This document shows positions 56,185 through 64,000 of a stretch of DNA of 64,000 bases, in pieces. The notes under the pieces were generated by a model that ran no database searches, was not told the origin of the DNA, and was given only the letters and a program-made list of their open reading frames with translations. Origin of the DNA: CAYXTW01 sp964452645 (lineage in GTDB: Bacteria; Zixibacteria; MSB-5A5; GN15; PGXB01); the NCBI GenBank assembly GCA_964452645.1, contig CAYVMO010000014.1:14736-78735 (forward strand), given 5' to 3'. The position numbers and the translations under genes are program-made. The stretch's first letter is position 1, and the number at the start of each line of letters is the position of its first letter.

Positions 56185-58313
56185 TGCCGGTTGAAACCTT
56201 CGAATACGATAATAGGATTGTCCGGGATTTCGCTATAGCCACGATTGTCTGGGGGGCGGTCGGCATGCTTATCGGAGTTATTGCCGCAACTCAGATGTTT
56301 TTGCCGAAATTAAATCTGGGTATTCCCCAGATAACCTTCAGCCATATACGTCCGGTTCACACCAACGCCCTTATTTTTGCTTTCGTCGGCAACGGAATTT
56401 TCATGGGAGTCTATCATTCCCTTCAAAGATTGTGCAAGGCACGAATGTACAGCGATCTGCTGAGTAAGATAAACTTCTGGGGCTGGCAGTTGATTATTCT
56501 TTCGGCGGTTCTGACATTCACCAATGGTATCACGACCGGCAAAGAATATGCCGAACTGGAATGGCCAATCGATATCGTTATCACTATCGTCTGGGTCGTC
56601 TTCGCCTGGAACATGTTCGGAACGATTCTCAAACGGCGAGAAAACCACATGTATGTGTCCATCTGGTTTTATATTGCAACTGTCGTGACTATCGCACCTA
56701 TGCACATAATCAATTCGCTTGAATTACCGATCTCGTTTTTGAAAAGTTATTCGCTTTATGCCGGGGTGCAGGATGCGCTCGTCCAATGGTGGTACGGGCA
56801 TAATGCCGTTGCCTTCTTCCTGACGACACCCTATCTGGGGCTGATGTACTATTACCTTCCCAAAGCCGCCAATCGTCCGATATTCTCATATCGCCTGTCG
56901 ATTATACATTTCTGGGCTTTGATATTTATCTATATCTGGGCCGGACCGCATCATCTTCTTAATACCTCCCTGCCGGAATGGACACAGTCATTGGGCATGA
57001 TATTTTCCGTTATGCTTCTGGCTCCCTCATGGGGCGGCATGCTTAACGGGTTGCTTACGCTTCGCGGCGCCTGGGATAAAGTCCGCCAGGACCCGGTCCT
57101 CAAATTCCTCGCCGTGGCCGTGACGGCCTATGGTGTCGCGACATTCGATGGCCCGACTTTGGCCATTAAAAGCGTCAATGCCATCTCACACTATACCGAC
57201 TGGACCATCGCTCATGTACATGTCGGCACGCTGGGATGGAATGGCTTTCTCACCTTCGGAGTGTTATATTGGCTGATACCGCGTTTATACAATACTAAGC
57301 TATATTCGAAAAAATTGGCCGAATTTCATTTTTGGATTGGTCTGCTGGCCATTTTTGGCTACGTCCTTCCTATGTATTTCGGTGCTTTTATTCAGAGTCT
57401 TATGTGGAAAAAATTCGGCGCCGAAGGATTTCTGCTATACCCGAATTTTCTCGAAACAGTTTTTCCTATCATACCGATGTATGTATTCCGTGCCATCGCC
57501 GGCGGGTTGTATTTATTAGGCATGATTTTATGCGCGTACAACTTATTCAGGACCATGAGACAGGGAAAGATTACTCCCAACGAAAAAGCGGAAGCCCCGG
57601 CGCTCGAGAAAATAACGACCGAACCCGGAATACATGAATTTCGTCATCGCATTCTCGAAAGAAAACCGGTCCTTTTCACATTTTTGGCGCTGATTGCCGT
57701 ATCGATTGGCGGGGCGGTGGAAATTATCCCGAACTTTGTGATTAAATCCAACGTGCCGACCATTGCCAGCGTGAAGCCATACACGCCCCTGGAGCTTGAA
57801 GGGCGCGATGTCTATATTGCTGAAGGATGTTATTATTGTCATTCCCAGATGATCCGGCCGTTCCGCTCCGAAACGGCACGATACGGCGAATATTCCAAAT
57901 CGGGCGAATTCGTCTATGACCATCCTTTCCAGTGGGGTTCCAAACGCACCGGACCCGATCTTCATCGAATCGGGTCGAAATACCCCGATGCCTGGCATTA
58001 TAATCATATGAAGGATCCGCGTTCGATGTCGCCCGGATCTATAATGCCGCCTTTCCCGTGGCTGTCCGAGGATAAAATCGACTTCAATGGCACTCCGCCC
58101 AAAATACGCGCCATGCAAAAACTCGGTGTGCCTTATCCGGATGGTTATGACATGAAGGCGCTCGAGGACATGCAAAAACAGGCAGAGCAAATCGTAAAAA
58201 GCCTGGCTGATGCCGGCATAACCGTCGAGCCCGATAAAAAAATAGTCGCTTTAATCGCATATCTCCAACGATTGGGAACGGATATCAAAGTAATGACGGA
58301 ATCGGAACAGTAA
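56184..58313 (+). CDS. ccoNO: Fused cbb3 oxidase subunits I and II (CcoN-CcoO)
   Basis: 709 residues. Residues about 1-465 are CcoN with 12 membrane helices and the haem and copper histidines (RPVHTNALIFAF, WWYGHNAVAFF, AGPHHLLN, DWTIAHVHVG). Residues about 490-709 are CcoO with one membrane helix and the haem motif EGCYYCHSQMIRP, with distal Met in SIMPPFPWL. The fusion is common in Bacteroidota and other FCB bacteria. Together with CcoP this forms the proton-pumping high-affinity oxidase. Confidence 0.95.
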   Translation: MPVETFEYDNRIVRDFAIATIVWGAVGMLIGVIAATQMFLPKLNLGIPQITFSHIRPVHTNALIFAFVGNGIFMGVYHSLQRLCKARMYSDLLSKINFWGWQLIILSAVLTFTNGITTGKEYAELEWPIDIVITIVWVVFAWNMFGTILKRRENHMYVSIWFYIATVVTIAPMHIINSLELPISFLKSYSLYAGVQDALVQWWYGHNAVAFFLTTPYLGLMYYYLPKAANRPIFSYRLSIIHFWALIFIYIWAGPHHLLNTSLPEWTQSLGMIFSVMLLAPSWGGMLNGLLTLRGAWDKVRQDPVLKFLAVAVTAYGVATFDGPTLAIKSVNAISHYTDWTIAHVHVGTLGWNGFLTFGVLYWLIPRLYNTKLYSKKLAEFHFWIGLLAIFGYVLPMYFGAFIQSLMWKKFGAEGFLLYPNFLETVFPIIPMYVFRAIAGGLYLLGMILCAYNLFRTMRQGKITPNEKAEAPALEKITTEPGIHEFRHRILERKPVLFTFLALIAVSIGGAVEIIPNFVIKSNVPTIASVKPYTPLELEGRDVYIAEGCYYCHSQMIRPFRSETARYGEYSKSGEFVYDHPFQWGSKRTGPDLHRIGSKYPDAWHYNHMKDPRSMSPGSIMPPFPWLSEDKIDFNGTPPKIRAMQKLGVPYPDGYDMKALEDMQKQAEQIVKSLADAGITVEPDKKIVALIAYLQRLGTDIKVMTESEQ

Positions 58314-58329
58314 AGAGAAGGAGCTTCTG

Positions 58330-58548
58330 ATGATTAAAGATTTTTTGCAATCGATAGCCGGCTTGGGATTTTTCGCCATTATTTTCTTGCTGCTAATATT
58401 CTCTTCATTTCTCGTCGTGCTTGTTTATGTTATAAAAATGAATAAAAATGATTTAAACAGGTATAGCCAGATGCCCCTTGATAATTCGGATATCCCTGAA
58501 ACCGTGCGGATACCTGTGGGCGATAAAAATGACACGAGCGGGGAGTGA
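58330..58548 (+). CDS. ccoQ: CcoQ-like small subunit of cbb3 oxidase
   Basis: 72 residues: one membrane helix (about 12-36) and a polar tail. ATG 58330 has AAGGAG upstream. It lies between ccoNO and ccoP, the usual ccoQ position. Sequence alone is weak evidence; position decides the call. Confidence 0.75.
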   Translation: MIKDFLQSIAGLGFFAIIFLLLIFSSFLVVLVYVIKMNKNDLNRYSQMPLDNSDIPETVRIPVGDKNDTSGE

Positions 58549-58550
58549 CC

Positions 58551-59222
58551 ATGGTAAAATTCGATGATGAAGTCTCGGATCATGATTATGACGGCATCAA
58601 AGAGATGAACAATAGAATGCCCCGCTGGTGGATGTTCGGATTTATAATTTCTATAATATGGGCTATTCTGTACTTTGCTTATTATCATATCTTTGGATTC
58701 GGATATCTTGAGGTCGACCGGTATAAAAAGGAGATGAATCCCGACTACATGCGCGTGTCGGCATCCGATCTGAAAGTGCTTGGTATTCTTCCCGATTATC
58801 ATTCGCCCTTTTTTAATCCTTACGGAGATGTTACTCCCCGAATGAAATTGGCTTCTTCTGGCGCAAGTAAGGCGGTCATTTTGACGGCAGCTACCGATAC
58901 GACAACTTACATCGCTTTAACCGATCCCGACGCGATCGCCGACGGTAGACGTATATTTTTAAAAAACTGTGTACAATGTCACGGAAAATTGGGGCAGGGT
59001 ATCGTGGGACCGAATCTGACTGACGATTACTGGCTGCATGGCGGCGATTTTTCTTCGATTGTTAAAACCATAAGATACGGTTATCCGGCCAAGGGTATGC
59101 TTTCCTGGCTGGGTGTACTCAAACCGGATGAAATAATTAAGGCGGCCAGCTATGTTAAAACCCTGCGAGGAACCAATCCGCCTGATGCGAAAGCTCCGCA
59201 GGGGGAATTAATGACCGAATAG
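58551..59222 (+). CDS. ccoP: cbb3 oxidase subunit III (CcoP), monohaem form
   Basis: 223 residues. N-terminal DHDYDGIKEMNNRMPRWW and one membrane helix typical of CcoP, then a single cytochrome c domain with CVQCHGKLGQG and distal Met in GMLSW. Many CcoP proteins are dihaem; this one has one CxxCH. ATG 58551 follows GGGGAG; a GTG at 58545 overlaps ccoQ and is less likely. Confidence 0.92.
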   Translation: MVKFDDEVSDHDYDGIKEMNNRMPRWWMFGFIISIIWAILYFAYYHIFGFGYLEVDRYKKEMNPDYMRVSASDLKVLGILPDYHSPFFNPYGDVTPRMKLASSGASKAVILTAATDTTTYIALTDPDAIADGRRIFLKNCVQCHGKLGQGIVGPNLTDDYWLHGGDFSSIVKTIRYGYPAKGMLSWLGVLKPDEIIKAASYVKTLRGTNPPDAKAPQGELMTE

Positions 59223-59248
59223 ATTGCTTTCCGGCATCAGGAGCGATA

Positions 59249-59371
59249 ATGAATACCGGAACATTGCGTGGTAGGATTACGACCGCCCGCAGAAGCCACG
59301 TAGTTTATAGACAAAATTGTCTTGCTTGCCAAAAAGCGATAAACGACCTGCCGCTGTATTTCCGGAATTGA
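59249..59371 (+). CDS. Possible 40-residue protein between ccoP and fixH
   Basis: ATG 59249 has AGGAG 6 bases upstream and opens 40 codons to TGA 59369. The peptide is basic, with a CLAC motif and no membrane helix. I do not recognise it. It lies where the larger ccoG/rdxA gene is often found; I see no clear CcoG similarity. It may be a real small protein or chance. Confidence 0.3.
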   Translation: MNTGTLRGRITTARRSHVVYRQNCLACQKAINDLPLYFRN

Positions 59372-59384
59372 TAAGGACAAAAGC

Positions 59385-59846
59385 ATGGGGCGCGAAGCTG
59401 GAAAATCAAAATGGGGGTGGGGTATTTCGGTTTTATTTATTGGCTTTGTCTTATTTATCCTGGCTCTTGTCATTTCTGCTTCACTTCAGGACGTTCAGTT
59501 GGTTGAAGATAATTATTACCAGAAGGGTTTGGACTATCAGGGGCAAATTGACAGAATGGAACGCGCCGACAAGCTTGAAAAAAATGTCTCGGCTTCGTAT
59601 AATTCGACGTCGGGAAATATCGAAGTTGTATTCCCGGTTATGGAAAATATGGAACTCAGCGGTGTTATTAAAATGTTCCGCCCGTCAAATGCCGGACTTG
59701 ATTTCGATGTTCCGATACAGGTTGACTCGTCGGGTGTCCAGGAGATTAAGGCCGATAGAATGCTGCACGGCTACTGGCAGATTAAAATATTATGGAAAGC
59801 CGATTCACTTGAGTACTTCAGCCAACTGCCGTTGATAATTAATTAG
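59385..59846 (+). CDS. fixH: FixH/CcoH family cbb3 assembly protein
   Basis: 153 residues. N-terminal membrane helix (about 11-34) followed by DNYYQKGLDYQGQIDRM, the hallmark of FixH, and a beta-sandwich domain. FixH helps assemble cbb3 oxidase with CcoI/FixI. ATG 59385 has AAGGA upstream. Confidence 0.9.
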   Translation: MGREAGKSKWGWGISVLFIGFVLFILALVISASLQDVQLVEDNYYQKGLDYQGQIDRMERADKLEKNVSASYNSTSGNIEVVFPVMENMELSGVIKMFRPSNAGLDFDVPIQVDSSGVQEIKADRMLHGYWQIKILWKADSLEYFSQLPLIIN

Positions 59847-59860
59847 GAGATAAGGACAAA

Positions 59861-60616
59861 ATGGAACTGTGGACCGCACTGATAGTCGGATTGGCCGGAA
59901 GCATCCATTGCATCGGTATGTGCGGCCCGATTGCCATCGCCCTGCCGGTTCGAGATATCCCCAAATTCAGACTGATGATCGGAAGAATCTTCTACAATTT
60001 CGGCAGGATAATAACATATTCAATCCTCGGTCTGATTTTCGGTTTTATCGGGCAGTCATTCTTCATCGGTGGTTATCAGCAGGCGGTCTCGATTTTCCTC
60101 GGTGTTCTGATTTTGCTGGCGCTTTTGCTGCCAAGCAAATACGCCGCCTTTTTAACCGGGGCCAAATTGCATGAAAAAATAACAATTAGAATGAAAAAAT
60201 GGTGGCGATATTTTTTGAGCAAAAAATCAATCGGTTCATTGTTCGTAATCGGTATCTTAAACGGATTTCTGCCGTGCGGTCTCGTTTATATCGCTATCGC
60301 CGGCTCCATTTCGACCGGCTCGCCGCTGGGCGGTGCCTTGTATATGGCCCTGTTCGGCCTGGGGACTTTCCCGGTTATGCTGATTATGTCCCTTGCGGGG
60401 AAAATGATTTTCTTCAAAATGAAAGTCAAAATGCGAAAACTCCTGCCGGTTGGCGCCATCCTCCTCGCCGCACTTTTTATCTTACGGGGAATGTCGCTGG
60501 GAATACCGTACATCAGCCCCAAAATAGAACATAAAATAACCGGCAAAACCGAAGTCAGCGGATGCTGTCATCCTGAAGACAGCACGCATATTGCGGAACC
60601 GAAATTCACGAAGTAA
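59861..60616 (+). CDS. SafE/UreH-like membrane transporter of the cbb3 cluster
   Basis: 251 residues with six membrane helices in two halves. The N-terminal GSIHCIGMCGPIAIALP and the second-half NGFLPCGLVYIAIAG are the paired cysteine motifs of the sulfite-exporter TauE/SafE (UreH-like, DsbD-related) family that commonly closes fix/cco operons. A role in metal or thiol supply to the oxidase is likely. The tail is Cys/His-rich (GCCHPEDSTH), which could bind a metal. ATG 59861 has AAGGA upstream. Confidence 0.87.
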   Translation: MELWTALIVGLAGSIHCIGMCGPIAIALPVRDIPKFRLMIGRIFYNFGRIITYSILGLIFGFIGQSFFIGGYQQAVSIFLGVLILLALLLPSKYAAFLTGAKLHEKITIRMKKWWRYFLSKKSIGSLFVIGILNGFLPCGLVYIAIAGSISTGSPLGGALYMALFGLGTFPVMLIMSLAGKMIFFKMKVKMRKLLPVGAILLAALFILRGMSLGIPYISPKIEHKITGKTEVSGCCHPEDSTHIAEPKFTK

Positions 60617-60669
60617 AATCAATATTTTTTTAAATCTCGCCATTGAGCTTCTCCCCAAAAATTGAATAC

Positions 60670-60698
60670 TTGACTCGACGGAAACAGACCGATATATT
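60670..60698 (+). promoter_or_regulatory. Sigma-70-type promoter for the phosphate symporter operon
   Basis: TTGACT at 60670-60675 and TATATT at 60693-60698 with exactly 17 bases between, about 40 bases upstream of the gene start. Confidence 0.7.
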
Positions 60699-60739
60699 CG
60701 ACGCAATTACTATAGAGTAACGGCACTGGGGATGACAAA

Positions 60740-61879
60740 TTGAATAATTCTGCCGAACACGGCAGGAATAAAATAAGCTCGCTTTTCAGACGTCACCGGG
60801 AATCGAAATACTTTGCGATTCTGAAACCGGTCGGTATTCTGTTTTTTCTTTATCTATTTATTCTTTCCATCACGTTGCTTGGCAGCGGCTTCAAACTTTT
60901 CGGCAAAGACTTCGCCGAAACGCTTTTAAATACCACCTCGAATCCGATTGTCGGACTTTTTATAGGTATCCTGGCGACATCGATTATACAATCTTCTTCC
61001 ACGACAACATCTATTCTGGTCGGCATGGTCGCCGGGGGTGTTATTTCATTCGAAAGCGCCATTCCCATCGTGATGGGCGCCAATATCGGCACGACTATCA
61101 CCAATACGCTCGTTTCACTCACGCATATAGCCCGAACCCATGAGTTCAGACGCGCCTTTGCCGGAGCGGTTGTTCATGACATTTTTAATGTTCTGTCGGT
61201 AATGCTGCTTTTTCCTCTTCAATACTTCACCAATTTTCTCGGGATTGCCGCCGATTCTCTGGCGAAACTTTTCGAAAGCGCCGGGGGACTGCATTTCGCA
61301 TCGCCAATCAAACTTATTACAATGCCGGTGGCACATGAAATCGTCAGCGTCTTTGGACAGAATCCCTGGCTTACGGTATTGTTTTCTATTGTTCTGCTTT
61401 TTGCGGCTCTCAAATTTATCGTCGACATTATGAAATCTCTGGTTCTCTCCCGCGTTGAAGGATTTTTCGATAAATATATCTTCAAAACCACCTCTCGCGC
61501 TCTTATACTCGGTATTCTGCTGACGGCCGTCGTCCAGTCCTCTTCGATTACAACGTCAATTATAATTCCTCTAATTGGTGCCGGGGTGCTTTCATTGCGG
61601 CAGGTTTTTCCATATACGCTGGGCGCCAATATCGGAACGACCATAACCGCCATCATGGCCGCCCTGGTAACCTCCAATGAGGCCGCGCTTTCAGTCGCTT
61701 TTGCTCATTTGCTTTTTAATGTCTGCGGGATTGTTATTTTTCTGCCGCTATCCCGACTGCCGATTTTTCTGGCCAGAAAACTTTCGAGTCTTGCGTTAAC
61801 AAGTCGAATGTATCCGATTCTTTTTATAGTGTTGACTTTTTTCGTAATTCCGATAGTATTAATATTTCTATTGAGGTAA
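60740..61879 (+). CDS. Na/phosphate cotransporter (NptA/PNaS family)
   Basis: 379 residues with about eight helices and the two inverted-repeat QSSS motifs (IIQSSSTTTSILVG and VVQSSSITTSIII) plus MGANIGTTITN and LGANIGTTITA that define the family. It imports (or balances) phosphate with sodium. The start is TTG 60740 with GGGG 8 bases upstream; an ATG at 60732 is out of frame. A PhoU-like gene follows after 6 bases. Confidence 0.93.
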   Translation: MNNSAEHGRNKISSLFRRHRESKYFAILKPVGILFFLYLFILSITLLGSGFKLFGKDFAETLLNTTSNPIVGLFIGILATSIIQSSSTTTSILVGMVAGGVISFESAIPIVMGANIGTTITNTLVSLTHIARTHEFRRAFAGAVVHDIFNVLSVMLLFPLQYFTNFLGIAADSLAKLFESAGGLHFASPIKLITMPVAHEIVSVFGQNPWLTVLFSIVLLFAALKFIVDIMKSLVLSRVEGFFDKYIFKTTSRALILGILLTAVVQSSSITTSIIIPLIGAGVLSLRQVFPYTLGANIGTTITAIMAALVTSNEAALSVAFAHLLFNVCGIVIFLPLSRLPIFLARKLSSLALTSRMYPILFIVLTFFVIPIVLIFLLR

Positions 61880-61885
61880 TAAATT

Positions 61886-62563
61886 ATGTATAAAAAATTC
61901 CTCGAACTTTTCGGCAAAGAGAATCTCCTCGATCAGGCCATAGAAACAACCATCAAGATGCTTCAAACCGATCGCGAGATGTATCTGGCCTCGGTAAAAT
62001 CCCTGCGACAGCGCGATAATTCCGACCTGCCGTTCGATATTTATGAGAAAGACAAGGAAATCAACAGATATGAACGCAAGGTGCGGCGCAATGTTCTGAC
62101 GCACCTGACTGTTTCCGGAACTCACAATATCGTCCCCGGTTTGGTGCTGGTATCGATTGTCATCGATGTCGAACGTATCGGCGATTACACCAAAAATATC
62201 ATCGAATTGGCGGTAGCGCATCCGAAAAAGCTTGAAGGCGGCATCTTTGAAAAAGACTTGATAGAGATAGAACAGGTGGTCAAAGACAGATTCGATAAAA
62301 TAGCCGGTGTTATCGCCGACATGGATATTACCAAAGCCCGAAGCATGATGTCGGAACATCGCAATATTTCCTCGAAATGCGACTTGATTGTAAAGGATAT
62401 CATCAGCGAAAAGGACAAATCGCTCGGGCCGGGCGATGCCACCGTTCTGGCGCTGTATTTCAGGTATCTGAAACGTATCGCCGCACATCTGACCAATATC
62501 GCCAGCTCGATTGTCAATCCTTTTCCACGGATTGGTTTCCGTCCTAAGGACAATTTGACCTGA
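61886..62563 (+). CDS. PhoU-like domain protein
   Basis: 225 residues, all helical, with the PhoU motif LVSIVIDVERIGDYTKNIIE (E/D-x-x-R-x-x-D metal site) and a second partial repeat RYLKRIAAHLTNIASSIV. PhoU-like proteins control phosphate transporters; many NptA proteins carry such a domain as a fusion, whereas here it is a separate cotranscribed gene. Confidence 0.9.
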   Translation: MYKKFLELFGKENLLDQAIETTIKMLQTDREMYLASVKSLRQRDNSDLPFDIYEKDKEINRYERKVRRNVLTHLTVSGTHNIVPGLVLVSIVIDVERIGDYTKNIIELAVAHPKKLEGGIFEKDLIEIEQVVKDRFDKIAGVIADMDITKARSMMSEHRNISSKCDLIVKDIISEKDKSLGPGDATVLALYFRYLKRIAAHLTNIASSIVNPFPRIGFRPKDNLT

Positions 62564-62573
62564 TTCAATTGTC

Positions 62574-62600
62574 GCCGGTGAAGATAACGGCCGGCTTTTA
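62574..62600 (+). terminator. Hairpin terminator after the PhoU-like gene
   Basis: GCCGG (62574-62578) pairs with CCGGC (62591-62595), followed by TTTT. It immediately precedes the terC promoter. Confidence 0.6.
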
Positions 62601-62629
62601 TTGACATTATCTTTGGCTCTTTCTATATT
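62601..62629 (+). promoter_or_regulatory. Sigma-70-type promoter for terC
   Basis: A perfect TTGACA at 62601-62606, 17-base spacer and TATATT at 62624-62629. The leader is about 35 bases, too short for a yybP-ykoY manganese riboswitch, and I see none. Confidence 0.75.
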
Positions 62630-62672
62630 GCCGCCTGCTGTACGATAGTCGGATTGATTAGTAAAGGCGGTA

Positions 62673-63629
62673 ATGGACAATATTTTCGATATCCTTTCCC
62701 ATAAGTACGTTCTCTGGGGCGGTTTTAATCTTCTCATTCTCGGTTTACTCGCGCTTGATCTGGGTGTGTTTCATCGCAAAGATCATAAAATTACCGTTAA
62801 GGAGGGCCTACTCTGGAGTATCATCTGGATTCTCGTCGCGCTGGCCTTCAACGTGGTCGTTTATTTCTGGCGCGGGCAGCAAATCGCCCTGCAGTTTTTC
62901 ACCGGTTATCTCATTGAACGCTCGCTCAGTATCGATAATATTTTTGTATTTCTCCTGATTTTTACTTACTTCCGCGTCCCCGATGAATACCAGTACAAAG
63001 TTCTTTTCTGGGGGATACTGGGAGCGCTCATTATGCGCGGTCTTTTTATCGGTATCGGCGTCGCCCTTATCTCACTGTTTCATTGGGTGATATATATTTT
63101 CGGAGCTTTCCTGATTATCACCGGTATCAGGATGGGACTGGCCAAAGACAAGCATATCGAGCCGGAGAAAAATCCAATCCTGAAATTGGTCAGGAAATTT
63201 CTGCCGATTTCCAAAAACTATGTCGCCGGTCATTTTTTCACCTATATTCGCGGCGGGCTTTACGCCACGCCGTTGTTTGTAGTCTTAATAGTCATCGAAA
63301 CCACCGACGTTGTCTTTGCCGTCGATTCTATCCCGGCCATTTTCGGCATTACGCTTGATCCGTTCGTGGTTTATTCATCTAATGTCTTCGCCATTCTGGG
63401 TCTTCGGGCGATGTACTTCGCCATCGCCGGTCTGATGAATATGTTTCATTATCTTAAATATGGTCTTTCGGCGATACTGACTTTTGTCGGGATTAAAATG
63501 CTTATCTCCGGATTTTACGAAATGCCGGATCTGCTGGCCCTGGGCATCATTGCGGCGTTGATGTTAATATCTATCCTCCTTTCGGTTTTCTTCCCGCAAA
63601 AAAGCGAATCAGAATCCACGCCATCCTGA
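62673..63629 (+). CDS. TerC/Alx-family membrane protein
   Basis: 318 residues with about nine helices. Family marks: ERSLSIDNIFVFLLIFTYF, VVLIVIETTDVVFAVDSIPA and SSNVFAILGLRAMYF. Acidic residues in the two D-N/D-S motifs form the presumed metal site. Members such as Alx and MeeF/MeeY export manganese, some feeding it to exported enzymes. The gene has its own promoter. Confidence 0.92.
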   Translation: MDNIFDILSHKYVLWGGFNLLILGLLALDLGVFHRKDHKITVKEGLLWSIIWILVALAFNVVVYFWRGQQIALQFFTGYLIERSLSIDNIFVFLLIFTYFRVPDEYQYKVLFWGILGALIMRGLFIGIGVALISLFHWVIYIFGAFLIITGIRMGLAKDKHIEPEKNPILKLVRKFLPISKNYVAGHFFTYIRGGLYATPLFVVLIVIETTDVVFAVDSIPAIFGITLDPFVVYSSNVFAILGLRAMYFAIAGLMNMFHYLKYGLSAILTFVGIKMLISGFYEMPDLLALGIIAALMLISILLSVFFPQKSESESTPS

Positions 63630-63668
63630 TCCGCCGCGTCGAGCGTATAGCGGTATAAATTGACATTC

Positions 63669-63988
63669 AAAAATGGCTTCGTTTCCGATTTTTGAATAAA
63701 ACATTGATATTTAACAAGGGCAAAACCCGAATTCCACGATTTATCGGGGAATGAAGTAGTATCAGCACGTCGGGGTTCTGCCACGATTGAAATGGCAGAA
63801 CCACTGCGCCCCGTAAGAACGGGGCTTGGGTTCTTCCCTACTCTTTAAACGGCATTCTATTTTACTCAAAATGGCTTCATCTCGCATATAAAACATCATT
63901 TTTTTGCCTTTTTTTGGGTGGAAAATTCGTGTAACGGGTTGTGGGAGTTGCTAGTACAATGAATTGGGTTCGTTTCGCATATTTTAAC
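63669..63988. repeat. Three degenerate short repeats in the right-end non-coding region
   Basis: Units near 63669-63703, 63867-63894 and 63960-63988 share a pattern close to AATGGCTTCGTTTCGCAT followed by an A/T stretch ending AAACA or TTTAAC. All are in the same orientation. The region 63630-64000 has no gene I can support. Confidence 0.4.
63774..63825. repeat. Two adjacent perfect hairpins
   Basis: A 10-bp perfect stem (63774-63783 with 63793-63802, 9-base loop) is followed 5 bases later by a 7-bp perfect stem (63808-63814 with 63819-63825, 4-base loop). No T run follows, so a simple terminator is unlikely; they may be part of a dispersed REP-like element or of an RNA. Confidence 0.5.
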
Positions 63989-64000
63989 GTCCCTTTTTTT

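Noticed and set aside
57543..58190. 215-codon minus-strand frame
   Set aside because: Antisense of the CcoO part of ccoNO.
62600..62672. Manganese (yybP-ykoY) riboswitch before terC
   Set aside because: The leader after the promoter is only about 40 bases and lacks the paired loops of that riboswitch.
61868..62737. 289-codon minus-strand frame
   Set aside because: Antisense shadow of the PhoU-like gene running through the terC promoter and start.

Overview
The window (about 45-47% G+C by eye) looks like a chromosomal segment of an uncultured Gram-negative bacterium of the FCB group, possibly a Zixibacteria-like lineage. This is an inference from content: several secreted proteins end in a Por/T9SS-type sorting domain, others end in dockerin-like EF-hand pairs, an Alternative Complex III operon faces a cbb3 oxidase operon with fused CcoN-CcoO, and multihaem cytochromes are present. 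I saw no tRNA, rRNA, CRISPR array, phage gene or intact insertion sequence.

Layout. 1-0.8 kb: 3' part of a membrane-anchored hexahaem cytochrome. 1.1-9.0 kb: alpha-2-macroglobulin/PBP1C pair. 9.0-14.8 kb (minus): two large secreted proteins, one with carboxypeptidase-regulatory-like, dockerin and cohesin modules, one a double beta-helix. 15.0-15.5 kb: decayed remnants of plus-strand genes, one resembling a D-Ala-D-Ala-ligase-type ATP-grasp. 15.4-23.9 kb (minus): an amide-ligase region with two modules, RLAN / RimK-like ATP-grasp / GNAT-C39 peptidase, and AdoMet-decarboxylase-like / GNAT / ATP-grasp / PLP decarboxylase, with small membrane and zinc-ribbon genes between them. 24.0-26.9 kb: fasciclin protein, a G+C-rich hairpin island, an apparently self-regulated TetR repressor and galT. 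27.4-29.9 kb: octahaem cytochrome c fused to a cytochrome b membrane domain.

30.0-37.9 kb (minus): FG-GAP/dockerin protein, then a tight operon of ECF-type sigma factor, putative anti-sigma-like protein, TPR-CHAT protease and subtilisin-like protease. 38.0-45.2 kb: two large secreted proteins. One is built of 12 copies of a cysteine-containing repeat that also forms the N-terminus of the neighbouring subtilisin; the other carries thrombospondin type-3 calcium repeats with a 276-bp exact DNA duplication.

45.5-60.6 kb: respiratory block. The ACIII operon (actABCDEF plus a small membrane protein, minus strand) diverges from ccoI-ccoS-ccoNO-ccoQ-ccoP-fixH-SafE (plus strand). ACIII would oxidise quinol and pass electrons through its cytochromes to the cbb3 oxidase; no ccoG is visible in this block. 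60.7-63.6 kb: Na/phosphate symporter, PhoU-like protein and TerC-family transporter, the first and last with good sigma-70-type promoters. The right end is non-coding with strong hairpins and short degenerate repeats.

The most interesting parts are (i) the sigma / small protein / TPR-CHAT / subtilisin operon, whose gene set recalls the TPR-CHAT-controlled sigma switch of type III-E CRISPR but without any CRISPR gene, (ii) the secreted repeat family shared by two adjacent proteins, and (iii) the amide-ligase region containing an AdoMetDC homologue that keeps the Ser/His/Cys self-processing triad but lacks the usual surrounding motif.
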